Shown: positions 1 through 5,862 of the stretch, one piece after another
How the letters are laid out: every line of letters begins with the position of its first letter
Position numbering within the stretch: position 1 is the first letter of the stretch
Source: JBBECF01 sp040881945
GTDB taxonomy: Bacteria; Pseudomonadota; Alphaproteobacteria; Dongiales; Dongiaceae
Length of the DNA: 18,601 bases
Assembly (NCBI GenBank): GCA_040881945.1
Contig: JBBECF010000138.1
Coordinates: 1 to 18,601, forward strand
Direction: 5' to 3'
Notes under the pieces: model-generated
Databases searched by the model: none
Seen by the model: only the letters and a program-made list of their open reading frames with translations
What the model was told of the DNA's origin: nothing
Translations under genes and position numbers: made by a program

Positions 1-1
1 C

Positions 2-1057
2 TTGCGCGCGAAGGCCAAGGCGGCGGGCCTGTGGGCGCCGCAGATGCCGAAGGCGCGGGGCGGGCAGGGGCTGCCGATGGTCGGGCTGGCGGCGGCCTAC
101 GAGGAGATGGGCCGGTCGATCTTCGGGCCGGTCGCGTTCAACGCCGCCGCGCCGGACGACGGCAACATGCTGCTGCTCGAGAAGGTCGCCCGCGAGGATC
201 AGAAGGCGCGCTGGTTGCAACCGATCGTCGATGGTTCGGTGCGCTCGGCCTTCGTCATGACCGAGCCGATGCCCGGCGCCGGGTCGGACCCGGCGGCGAT
301 GCTGACCACGGCCGAGAAGCGCGGCGACCGCTGGGTCGTGCGCGGCCGCAAGTGGTTCATCACCGGCGCCGGCGTGGCGCAGCATTTCATCCTGATCGCG
401 CGCACGTCGGACGACGCGCGGCGCGGCCTGAGCGCGTTCCTGTTCGAGCGCGACGCGCCCGGCTGGGAGATCCTGCGCCGCATTCCGATCATGGGGCCGG
501 AGGAACATGGCGGGCATTGCGAGCTCGCCTTCGACGGGCTGGAGATCCCGGACGCGGACCGGCTGATGGGCGTCGGCGACGGGCTCAAGGTAACGCAGAT
601 CCGACTCGGCACGGCGCGGCTCACGCACTGCATGCGCTGGCTCGGCATGGCCAAGCGGGCGCTCGAGATCGCCGGCGATTACGTGCGCGAGCGCGACAGC
701 TTCGGGATCAAGCTCCAGGACCACGAGGGCGTGCAATGGCTGCTCGGCGAGGCGGCGATGGCGATCGAAATCGGCCGGCTCCTGACCATGAAGGCGGCGT
801 GGAAGCTCGACGGCGGCGACTTCGCCCGGCGCGAGGTGTCGATGGCCAAGGTCCAGGTCGCCGACGCGCTGCACCAGGCCGTGGACACGGCGCTACAGCT
901 CTGCGGCGCGCGGGGCTATTCCAAGGACACGCCGCTGGAATGGATGTATCGCTACGCGCGCCAGGCGCGGCTGGTCGACGGCGCCTCGGAGGTGCACAAG
1001 ATGGTGCTGGCGCGCGCCTGCCTGGCCGAGGGACCGGACTTCTGGCGATGGGGCTGA
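2..1057 (+). CDS. Acyl-CoA dehydrogenase family protein, 5' truncated by window edge (LvaC/ACAD11-like)
   Basis: This is an FAD-dependent acyl-CoA dehydrogenase-fold enzyme missing about its first 50 residues, since the open frame runs off the left edge. The visible part shows the family order: the substrate/FAD middle domain with FVMTEPMPGAGSDP and KWFITGAG, then the C-terminal helical bundle with RERDSFG, LCGARGYSKDTPLEWMYR and VDGASEVHKMVLAR. The last motif is the DGxxEVH form seen in ACAD10/11-type enzymes. The stop overlaps the start of the kinase gene by 10 nt (ATG at 1048), and a DUF6285 gene follows. With those partners, the likely role is late processing of a 4-phosphoacyl-CoA rather than plain fatty-acid beta-oxidation. 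The fold is certain; the substrate is inferred from context only. Confidence 0.93.
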   Translation: MRAKAKAAGLWAPQMPKARGGQGLPMVGLAAAYEEMGRSIFGPVAFNAAAPDDGNMLLLEKVAREDQKARWLQPIVDGSVRSAFVMTEPMPGAGSDPAAMLTTAEKRGDRWVVRGRKWFITGAGVAQHFILIARTSDDARRGLSAFLFERDAPGWEILRRIPIMGPEEHGGHCELAFDGLEIPDADRLMGVGDGLKVTQIRLGTARLTHCMRWLGMAKRALEIAGDYVRERDSFGIKLQDHEGVQWLLGEAAMAIEIGRLLTMKAAWKLDGGDFARREVSMAKVQVADALHQAVDTALQLCGARGYSKDTPLEWMYRYARQARLVDGASEVHKMVLARACLAEGPDFWRWG

Positions 1058-1938
1058 GCGACCCTGGCGACGCGGCGGCGCGGGACCGCCTGGCGCGCTT
1101 CGCCGCCGCCGCCGCCGGGGCGAGCAGCGCGCGGATCGTCGAGGCGGCGCCGCTCGGCGGCGGGGCGATCCAGGAAAATTGTGCGATCGAGGTCGAGCTG
1201 GCGGACGGGAAGCTGGCCGGCCGCCACGCCCTGGTCCTGCGCATGGATGCCGCCGCGGGCGTGCCCGTCAGCCTGCCGCGCGCCGCCGAGTTCGCGCTGC
1301 TGGGGGTGGCGCGCGCCGCCGGCGTCACCGTGCCGGAACCGCTGTGGCTGTGCACCGACCGGGCCGTGCTCGGCCGCGACTTCTTCGTGATGCGCCGGGT
1401 CGCCGGCACGGCCGCCGGCCATCGCATCGTCCGCGACGCGACGCTGGGCGGCCCGCGCGACGCCCTGGCCGAACGCCTGGGGCAGGAGCTCGCCCGNNNN
1501 NNNNNNNNNNNNNNNNNNNNNNNNNNNNNNNNNNNNNNNNNNNNNNNNNNNNNNNNNNNNNNNNNNNNNNNNNNNNNNNNNNNNNNNNNNNNNNNNTGGG
1601 AGTTCTGCGCCTGGGGCGACCCGATGGCCGACATCGGCTGGTTCTGCGCCAAGTGCTGGCGCTTCGGCGCGGTCGGGAACGAGGCCGGCGGCATCGCGCC
1701 GCGGGCGCCGTTCTATCGCGGCTACGAGCGCGCCTCGGGCCGCCGCATCGACCCGGCCGCCGTGCGGTATTGGGAGGTCATGGCGCATCTGCGCTGGGCG
1801 GTGATCGCCCTGCAACAGGCCGACCGGCATCTCGTGCACTTCACGCCGTCGCTGGATCTGGCCCTGACCGGGCGCCGGCCGCCGGAACTGGAGCTCGAGA
1901 TCCTCGACCTGATCGCGGCGGCGGAGAAGGTGGCGTGA
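1048..1938 (+). CDS. Phosphotransferase (APH/ACAD10-11 kinase-like), interrupted by a sequence gap
   Basis: This is an aminoglycoside-phosphotransferase-fold kinase, probably acting on a hydroxyacyl-CoA. The N-lobe is visible: a glycine-rich loop near residues 37-50 (LGGGAIQENCAIEVEL), the LVLRMD strand near 63-67 and FFVMRRVAG near 112-120. After the gap, WEFCAWGDPMADIGWF is the APH metal-binding segment, with GDP followed by Asp. The catalytic HGDxRxGN loop is not visible and should lie inside the N run. Family members usually have about 90 residues between the two flanks, more than the 33 that 100 N would allow, so the real gap is probably longer. The ATG at 1048 overlaps the upstream stop, and the end overlaps the DUF6285 start (GTGA). 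It corresponds to the kinase half of ACAD10/11 or LvaA. Confidence 0.85.
   Translation: MGLSDPGDAAARDRLARFAAAAAGASSARIVEAAPLGGGAIQENCAIEVELADGKLAGRHALVLRMDAAAGVPVSLPRAAEFALLGVARAAGVTVPEPLWLCTDRAVLGRDFFVMRRVAGTAAGHRIVRDATLGGPRDALAERLGQELAXXXXXXXXXXXXXXXXXXXXXXXXXXXXXXXXXXWEFCAWGDPMADIGWFCAKCWRFGAVGNEAGGIAPRAPFYRGYERASGRRIDPAAVRYWEVMAHLRWAVIALQQADRHLVHFTPSLDLALTGRRPPELELEILDLIAAAEKVA
1497..1596. other. Assembly gap (100 N) inside the kinase gene
   Basis: Exactly 100 N. Unlike the other two N runs, the flanking sequences are not copies of each other, so some sequence is truly missing. The 100 is a placeholder length. Confidence 0.98.
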
Positions 1939-2345
1939 GCGAGGACCGGCCGACCGGCGCCGAGCTGCTGGCCGAGGCGCGCCGCACGCTGCTCGAGGAG
2001 CTGATCGGGCTGCTGCCGGCCGACCGCCGCTACGACGGCCTGATGGTGGCGAACGCCATGGCCATCGCCGCGCGCGAGCTCGCCGCGGCCGACGCGCCGG
2101 CGCGCGCGGCCCTGGCCGGGGTCGCGGCGCTCTACGGCGAGACGGCGGAGGCCGGGCCGGACGCCGCCGAGGTCGAGCGCGCCCTGACCCGGTTCAACCG
2201 GCGGCTCGCCGCCGACATCCGCGCCGGCGCCTTCGACGCGGCCGGGGCGCGGCGCGATGCGATCGTCGCGCACTTGCGCGCCGTCACCCTGGCGCGCCTG
2301 CGCCTCAGCAACCCGAAGGCGCTACAGGGCGACACACGGGCATGA
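1935..2345 (+). CDS. DUF6285 domain-containing protein (LvaB-like partner)
   Basis: A 136-residue, mostly helical, alanine-rich protein with no signal peptide or membrane segment. The opening PTGAELLAEARRTLLEEL, then LPADRRYDGLMVANAMAIAAREL, is the DUF6285 signature as I recall it. A GTG start at 1935 is chosen because it overlaps the kinase stop (GTGA), which implies translational coupling. DUF6285 genes commonly sit beside an APH-like kinase and an acyl-CoA dehydrogenase. In Pseudomonas levulinate catabolism, a small protein in the same position (LvaB) works with the LvaA kinase. I infer the same stabilising or partner role here. The family call is fairly sure; the LvaB equivalence is inferred. 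Confidence 0.8.
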   Translation: MSEDRPTGAELLAEARRTLLEELIGLLPADRRYDGLMVANAMAIAARELAAADAPARAALAGVAALYGETAEAGPDAAEVERALTRFNRRLAADIRAGAFDAAGARRDAIVAHLRAVTLARLRLSNPKALQGDTRA

Positions 2346-2396
2346 CGGGCCCAGTCGGCGGGAAGGGGGCGGACCGGGCGGCCGCCCCGCGGCCAG

Positions 2397-2585
2397 TCAG
2401 TTCAGCCACACCGGGTTGACGGCCGGGCGGCCCGTCTCGTCGGTCAGGGCCTGGGCCATGCGCGTCAGGTAGTAGGCGCATTCCTCGAGCAACTCGGCGT
2501 TGTCCAGGTCGGTCGCGGACATCTCCTCGAAGCGGCACGAAATGCGGCGCAGGACTTCCGCGTGTTTCATGTAACGGCCGTACAT
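2397..2585 (-). CDS. Small hypothetical protein, 62 aa
   Basis: I do not recognise this protein. It encodes 62 residues with no membrane segment, an acidic helical middle (SATDLDNAELLEECAYYLTR) and a C-terminus ending NPVWLN. Codon third positions are strongly G/C like the surrounding genes, which argues for a real gene over a chance frame. The start is ATG at 2585 with a GGGG run about 8 nt upstream; a second ATG lies five codons in. It converges on the DUF6285 gene with 51 nt between the stops. The only distinctive upstream feature is an AT-rich patch at about 2648-2669. Confidence 0.55.
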   Translation of the reverse strand: MYGRYMKHAEVLRRISCRFEEMSATDLDNAELLEECAYYLTRMAQALTDETGRPAVNPVWLN

Positions 2586-2647
2586 GGTTCTACCCCGAGC
2601 TGCGGTGAACGGGAGCGACGTGCGGGACCAGCATGGGCGGCAAAGTC

Positions 2648-2669
2648 TAAATTTTCTGTTAAATTTTGC
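2648..2669 (-). promoter_or_regulatory. AT-rich direct repeat upstream of the 62-aa gene (possible promoter/operator)
   Basis: Read on the minus strand, the octamer AAAATTTA occurs twice, separated by 4 nt (a 12-nt period), inside otherwise GC-rich DNA about 65 nt upstream of the 62-aa gene. It could be a promoter or a regulator site. I could not fit a convincing -35/-10 pair. Confidence 0.25.
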
Positions 2670-2686
2670 ACACCGGCCGCGCGGCC

Positions 2687-2741
2687 GCGAACGGCCAAGG
2701 CTGGCGGGAGCGGACGGACCGGAGCGAATCCGGTCTCTGCC
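2687..2741. repeat. 55-bp direct repeat, left copy (contig-end overlap)
   Basis: Identical over 55 bp to 2842-2896, the two copies abutting the two ends of a 100-N run. This is the signature of neighbouring contigs that share one assembler k-mer and were joined with a placeholder. It contains a hairpin at 2717-2735 with arms GACCGGA and TCCGGTC and loop GCGAA. True DNA probably holds one copy. Confidence 0.9.
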
Positions 2742-2841
2742 NNNNNNNNNNNNNNNNNNNNNNNNNNNNNNNNNNNNNNNNNNNNNNNNNNNNNNNNNNN
2801 NNNNNNNNNNNNNNNNNNNNNNNNNNNNNNNNNNNNNNNNN
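2742..2841. other. Assembly gap (100 N), probably artificial
   Basis: A placeholder run between the two identical 55-bp ends. The whole stretch 2586-2899 carries no convincing gene: it holds an AT-rich patch, the perfect palindrome CGGCCGCGCGGCCG (2674-2687), the duplicated 55-mer and this N run. Confidence 0.95.
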
Positions 2842-2896
2842 GCGAACGGCCAAGGCTGGCGGGAGCGGACGGACCGGAGCGAATCCGGTCTCTGCC
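2842..2896. repeat. 55-bp direct repeat, right copy (contig-end overlap)
   Basis: Second copy of the 55-mer at 2687-2741. Its hairpin (2872-2890) lies just past the stop of the GIY-YIG gene on the minus strand. It could act in 3'-end formation, but no T-tract follows. Confidence 0.9.
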
Positions 2897-2899
2897 GAA

Positions 2900-3139
2900 T
2901 TAGAAGTGCTTCTTCGCAAAGGCTCGGCCTGAACCAGACTTCAGATAGCGCTCGAATCGAAAAGCCTTTTCCCGGTCTGCAAAGGCGATGTAGGTTGCCA
3001 GCGCCCAGGGCGAGCCTTTCGCCGCATGACTGGATTTGCCGGAGTTGTGTTCTTTGATGCGCCGCTTGAGATCAGCGGTCGATCCGACATAATAACTCCC
3101 TGGGTTCGGTTCGCTTGCAAGAATGTAAACGTAATACAT
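2900..3139 (-). CDS. Stand-alone GIY-YIG nuclease superfamily protein
   Basis: A 79-residue single-domain GIY-YIG protein of the short UPF0213/YhbQ-like type. It starts MYYVYIL (the GIY strand), followed by YYVGST (the YIG strand), LKRRIKEHNSGKS with the conserved Arg, FRFERYLKS with the catalytic-type Glu, and the typical GSGRAFAKKHF end. The ATG at 3139 is chosen because the motif begins there and a GAAGGCGG element lies about 10 nt upstream; longer frames run into tRNA-Ser. Such small nucleases are often scattered and sit near repeats. Here a REP-like palindrome lies 6-28 nt upstream of the start and another about 65 nt upstream. The domain is clear; its cellular job is unknown. Confidence 0.9.
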   Translation of the reverse strand: MYYVYILASEPNPGSYYVGSTADLKRRIKEHNSGKSSHAAKGSPWALATYIAFADREKAFRFERYLKSGSGRAFAKKHF

Positions 3140-3144
3140 CTGGT

Positions 3145-3167
3145 CCGCCTTCGCTAAAGCTACGGCG
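3145..3167. repeat. REP-like palindromic element next to the GIY-YIG start
   Basis: An imperfect hairpin with arms CCGCC...GGCG, an inner GC pair and an AAA/TTT loop region (core GCCTTCGCTAAAGCTACGGC, 3147-3166). It matches the reverse complement of the 3205-3224 element at 16 of 20 positions. It contains the Shine-Dalgarno-like part of the GIY-YIG leader. Confidence 0.55.
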
Positions 3168-3204
3168 TGACATCCGCCTCCCACTGGCACCGAGGATACA
3201 TCCC

Positions 3205-3224
3205 GCCGAAGCCTTGGCGGAGGC
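3205..3224. repeat. REP-like palindromic element between tRNA-Ser and the GIY-YIG gene
   Basis: The core GCCGAAGCCTTGGCGGAGGC can fold on CCGCC/GGCGG arms. It lies 3 nt past the encoded CCA end of tRNA-Ser and is related to elements at 3145-3167, 8525-8545 and 8965-8985. Confidence 0.55.
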
Positions 3225-3227
3225 GGA

Positions 3228-3318
3228 TGGCGGATGGGGTGGGATTCGAACCCACGAGGCCCTGCAAGGGCCTGCCGGTTTTCAAGACCGGTGCCTTCAA
3301 CCGCTCGGCCACCCATCC
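3228..3318 (-). tRNA. tRNA-Ser (anticodon UGA)
   Basis: A complete class II tRNA of 91 nt including a genomically encoded CCA (3228-3230). The acceptor stem GGATGGG (3312-3318) pairs with CCCATCC (3232-3238), with discriminator G. TGGCCGAGCGG marks U8 and the D-arm. The anticodon arm is CCGGT-CTTGAAA-ACCGG with TGA at 3282-3284. A long variable arm follows, made of a GC-rich hairpin (AGGCCCTTGCAGGGCCT), and the T-loop is GGTTCGAATCC. UGA reads UCA and, by wobble, other UCN codons. The long variable arm fixes the serine identity. Confidence 0.97.
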
Positions 3319-3394
3319 GCGAGGCCCCGCCGCCTTCTAACACGACCGACAGCGGGGTCGCCAGCGGGCAGGGGCCACGCCCGGACGGGAACGT

Positions 3395-3409
3395 GAACAA
3401 AATAAGAAC
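3395..3409. promoter_or_regulatory. LexA (SOS) box-like site, GAAC-N7-GAAC
   Basis: GAACAAAATAAGAAC is a perfect match to the direct-repeat operator used by alphaproteobacterial LexA (GTTC-N7-GTTC on the other strand). An extra GAAC lies at 3389-3392. No SOS gene is adjacent: on the minus strand the next features are tRNA-Ser (77 nt away) and the GIY-YIG gene; on the plus strand the next gene starts at 3756 with its own promoter. A chance match in this AT-rich patch is possible. Confidence 0.5.
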
Positions 3410-3684
3410 ATGACGGTCAATCAACGAATTACGCTGTGATTCTTAGGTATCGGTTCGTAATTTCCATTGCCCCGGCGGCCCGACGGGGCCGTTCAGGGCG
3501 GCCTGGGGCGGCCGCCGATCGGCGGAGCCGCGATCTCGGCCGGGGAAAACAGGTCGGACCGCCGAGACGCCCCGTCAGGCGGCTTCCCTGGGGGAAATCG
3601 GCTGTTTCTTTCTTGCCGCTTACGAGACGAATTCGATAATTTGGCTTAATACTCGATTTGTACTGCCGGAGGTCCTGGAACCTG
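3410..3684. other. Gene-free stretch upstream of the lipoprotein promoter
   Basis: Between tRNA-Ser (3318) and the lipoprotein gene (3756) I see no convincing gene. There is a GC-rich, hairpin-prone section at about 3470-3600 and an AT-richer section at about 3600-3684. Open frames here have no codon bias or ribosome site. It matches no RNA gene I recognise; a small RNA cannot be excluded. Confidence 0.5.
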
Positions 3685-3712
3685 TTGACTTTACCTTGAT
3701 CGTTCCTAATAT
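3685..3712 (+). promoter_or_regulatory. Sigma-70 promoter for the lipoprotein gene
   Basis: TTGACT (3685-3690) and TAATAT (3707-3712) with a 16-nt spacer, a near-consensus pair. It would start transcription near 3719, about 37 nt before the ATG at 3756. Confidence 0.7.
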
Positions 3713-3755
3713 CGACCGTGACGCTCATCGCGCTCTAGCGATCGGGGGATGACTG

Positions 3756-3989
3756 ATGCGGTCGTTCAACTTCAACGTCGCCGTCCTGGCGCTGGCGCTG
3801 CTCGCCGGCGGCTGCGCGAACATGAGCACGACGGAGCAGCGGGTGCTGACCGGCGGCGCCATCGGCGCCGCTACCGGCGCCGCGGTGGGTGCGATCGCCA
3901 GCGGCGGGCTGGGAGCCGGGGTCGGGGCGGCCGTCGGCGGGGCGGTCGGGGCGGCCGGCGGTTACGTCCTCGACCAAGTCGTCGATTAG
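3756..3989 (+). CDS. Glycine-zipper small lipoprotein
   Basis: A 77-residue predicted outer-membrane-type lipoprotein. A signal peptide with a hydrophobic core (VAVLALALLAGGC) ends at Cys20; the lipobox AGGC is slightly off consensus, with Ala at -3. The mature part, from about residue 33, is almost wholly glycine zipper (GGAIGAATGAAVGAIASGGLGAG and on), a motif that packs against membrane or self-associates. The ATG at 3756 has a GGGG ribosome site about 9 nt upstream and a strong promoter at 3685-3712. Small SlyB/OsmB-type lipoproteins are the nearest analogues. The function is unknown, probably envelope integrity, consistent with the wall genes that follow. Confidence 0.82.
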   Translation: MRSFNFNVAVLALALLAGGCANMSTTEQRVLTGGAIGAATGAAVGAIASGGLGAGVGAAVGGAVGAAGGYVLDQVVD

Positions 3990-4040
3990 GTTCCGGTTCG
4001 ACCGTTCGCGCCGGCCTCGAGACGACGGGGCGACGCGGGC

Positions 4041-4838
4041 ATGACCTTCGCACTCTCGAAATTGTTGTGGCTGCTGGTCGAGCCCGGCAATCTCCTGCTC
4101 CTGCTGCTGATGTTCGGAGCGCTGCTGATATTCCGGCGTCGCCGGGGTGGACGCTGGCTGGTCGGCATCGCCGCGGTCGGCGGGATCGCCGTCGCGGTCC
4201 TGCCGCTGGGCGCGTGGCTGCTGGTCCCCCTCGAGGCGCGGTTTCCGCCGCCGGTGCCGCTGCCGGCCGAGGTCGACGGCATCGTCGTGCTCGGCGGCGC
4301 GGTCGACGCCTATCTGGCCGAGGCGCGCGAGCAACCGGCACTCAACGAGCAAGCGGAACGGGTCGTCGCCCTGGTCGATCTGGCGCGCCGCTATCCGCAG
4401 GCGCGGCTGTTCTACAGCGGCGGCAGCGGATCGCTGTGGTCGGCGGCCTATCGCGAGGCCGACGCGGCGCGGCCGCTGCTGGCGCGGCTCGGCCTCGACA
4501 CGAGCCGCGTTGTCTTCGAACGCGAATCGCGCAACACTCACGAGAATGCGGTGCGGACCCTGGCGCTGGCGCAGCCGGCCGCGGGCGAGACCTGGCTGCT
4601 GGTGACTTCGGCGTGGCACATGCCGCGCGCGGTCGGCAGCTTCGGCCGGCTCGGCTGGGCGGTCACACCCTATCCGGTGGATTACCAGACGGACGGCACC
4701 TTTGCGGCGGCGCGCGCCCCCGACCTGACCGGCGGGCTGGCGGCGCTCGGCCGAGGACTTAAGGAATGGATCGGGCTCGCCGCATACCGCTGGTTCGACT
4801 ACACCGACAGCCTCTTTCCCGGCCCGCAGCCCGAATGA
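4041..4838 (+). CDS. YdcF/ElyC family membrane protein (DUF218)
   Basis: A 265-residue protein with two N-terminal membrane helices (about residues 7-31 and 39-62) and a DUF218 domain. Motifs seen in order are DGIVVLGGAVDAYL (79-92), LFYSGGSG (123-130), ESRNTHENA (162-170), LLVTSAWHMPRA (186-197) and GLKEWIGLAAYR (239-250). This is the full ElyC/SanA/YdcF pattern and the usual length. In E. coli, ElyC affects envelope biogenesis and lipid-carrier metabolism; the biochemical activity of the domain is not settled. The gene overlaps the mltB start by ATGA, so the two are translationally coupled, which supports a cell-wall role. Confidence 0.9.
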   Translation: MTFALSKLLWLLVEPGNLLLLLLMFGALLIFRRRRGGRWLVGIAAVGGIAVAVLPLGAWLLVPLEARFPPPVPLPAEVDGIVVLGGAVDAYLAEAREQPALNEQAERVVALVDLARRYPQARLFYSGGSGSLWSAAYREADAARPLLARLGLDTSRVVFERESRNTHENAVRTLALAQPAAGETWLLVTSAWHMPRAVGSFGRLGWAVTPYPVDYQTDGTFAAARAPDLTGGLAALGRGLKEWIGLAAYRWFDYTDSLFPGPQPE

Positions 4839-5833
4839 CGTCGCTCGGACATCGCCGGCCTCGTCGCCTGTCGGCCGCGGCCTGGGCCGTGTACGCCATG
4901 ACCCTGCTGGCGGCGCCGGCCGCCGCGGCGGGCGAGGACTTCGGACCTTGGCTGCAGGAGCTGCGGCGGCAGGCGCTCGACGACGGCATCTCGGCCGCCA
5001 CGCTCGATGCGGCACTGACCGGCGTGCAGCCGATCCCGCGCGTCATCGAGCTCGACCGCGACCAACCCGAGTTCAAGCGGACGTTCCAGCAATATCTCGA
5101 CCTGGTGGCGCCGGAGTCGCGCGTCGCCAACGGGCGGGAGGCGCTGGCCCGGCACCGCGCGCTACTCGAGGCGGTTGCGGCGCGCTACGGCGTGCAGCCG
5201 CGCTTCATCGTCGCGTTGTGGGGGGTGGAGACGGATTTCGGCCGCGTCACCGGCGGGTTCCCGGTCGTCGCCGCGCTGGCGACCCTGGCCTATGAGGGCC
5301 GGCGCAGCGAATTCTTCCGCCGCGAGCTGCTCGACGCGCTGCACATCCTCGACGAGCGGCATATCGGTGTCGCCGAAATGACCGGCTCGTGGGCCGGGGC
5401 CATGGGCCAGAGCCAGTTCATGCCATCGAGCTTCCGCCGTTACGCCGTCGATTACGACGGCGACGGCCGGCGCGACATCTGGAGCACCGAGGCGGACGTG
5501 TTCGCGTCGATCGCCAACTACCTGGCAGGCAACGGCTGGCGCGCCGGCCAGGGCTGGGGGCGCGCCGTGCGCCTGCCACCCGGATTCGACCCGGCGCTGG
5601 TCGGCCCGGAGATCGAGAAACCGTTGGCCGAATGGCAGGCGCTGGGCGTGCGCACCGCGACCGGGGACGACCTGCCGGTCGCCGCCCTGTCGGCATCGGT
5701 AGTGCGGCCGGACGGTCCGCGCGGCCCGGCCTTAATCGTCTATGAAAACTTCAAGACGATCATGCGGTGGAACCGATCGACCTATTTCGCGGCCACCGTG
5801 GGCTATCTTGCGGATCGGATCGGCGGGGGTTAG
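4835..5833 (+). CDS. Lytic murein transglycosylase, MltB family
   Basis: A 332-residue periplasmic enzyme that cleaves the MurNAc-GlcNAc bond with formation of 1,6-anhydroMurNAc. It has an N-terminal signal peptide (about residues 1-32, ending AAPAAAAG) with no lipobox Cys, so it is probably soluble. The SLT_2 domain carries VALWGVETDFGR with the catalytic Glu at residue 132, then GSWAGAMGQSQFMPSSF (184-200), YAVDYDGDGRRDIW and the C-terminal YENFKTIMRWNRSTYFAATVGYLAD. The ATG at 4835 overlaps the ydcF-like stop (ATGA); longer upstream frames lie inside that gene and are not used. It pairs with the RlpA gene 29 nt downstream, and together they act on septal and sidewall glycan. Confidence 0.93.
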   Translation: MTSLGHRRPRRLSAAAWAVYAMTLLAAPAAAAGEDFGPWLQELRRQALDDGISAATLDAALTGVQPIPRVIELDRDQPEFKRTFQQYLDLVAPESRVANGREALARHRALLEAVAARYGVQPRFIVALWGVETDFGRVTGGFPVVAALATLAYEGRRSEFFRRELLDALHILDERHIGVAEMTGSWAGAMGQSQFMPSSFRRYAVDYDGDGRRDIWSTEADVFASIANYLAGNGWRAGQGWGRAVRLPPGFDPALVGPEIEKPLAEWQALGVRTATGDDLPVAALSASVVRPDGPRGPALIVYENFKTIMRWNRSTYFAATVGYLADRIGGG

Positions 5834-5862
5834 CCTACCGCATCTTGGGGGAAGGGTTCGGT

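Noticed and set aside
2674..2687. Perfect palindrome CGGCCGCGCGGCCG as a regulatory site
   Set aside because: Short self-complementary G/C strings are common at this base composition, and nothing nearby supports a function.
3140..3424. N-terminal extension of the GIY-YIG frame to 174 codons
   Set aside because: The extension reads through tRNA-Ser and the palindromes. The domain begins exactly at the ATG at 3139.
3470..3600. GC-rich hairpin-prone region considered as SRP RNA or another structured RNA
   Set aside because: No conserved SRP, 6S, tmRNA or RNase P core sequence could be found.
3429..3728. A 99-codon minus-strand open frame upstream of the lipoprotein gene
   Set aside because: It overlaps a near-consensus plus-strand promoter, has no ribosome site or domain, and changes composition midway with the underlying base content.
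3735..5015. A 426-codon minus-strand open frame over the lipoprotein and YdcF-like genes
   Set aside because: Arg/Pro/Ala-rich low-complexity translation typical of a shadow frame in high-GC DNA; the plus-strand genes show clear domains and codon bias.
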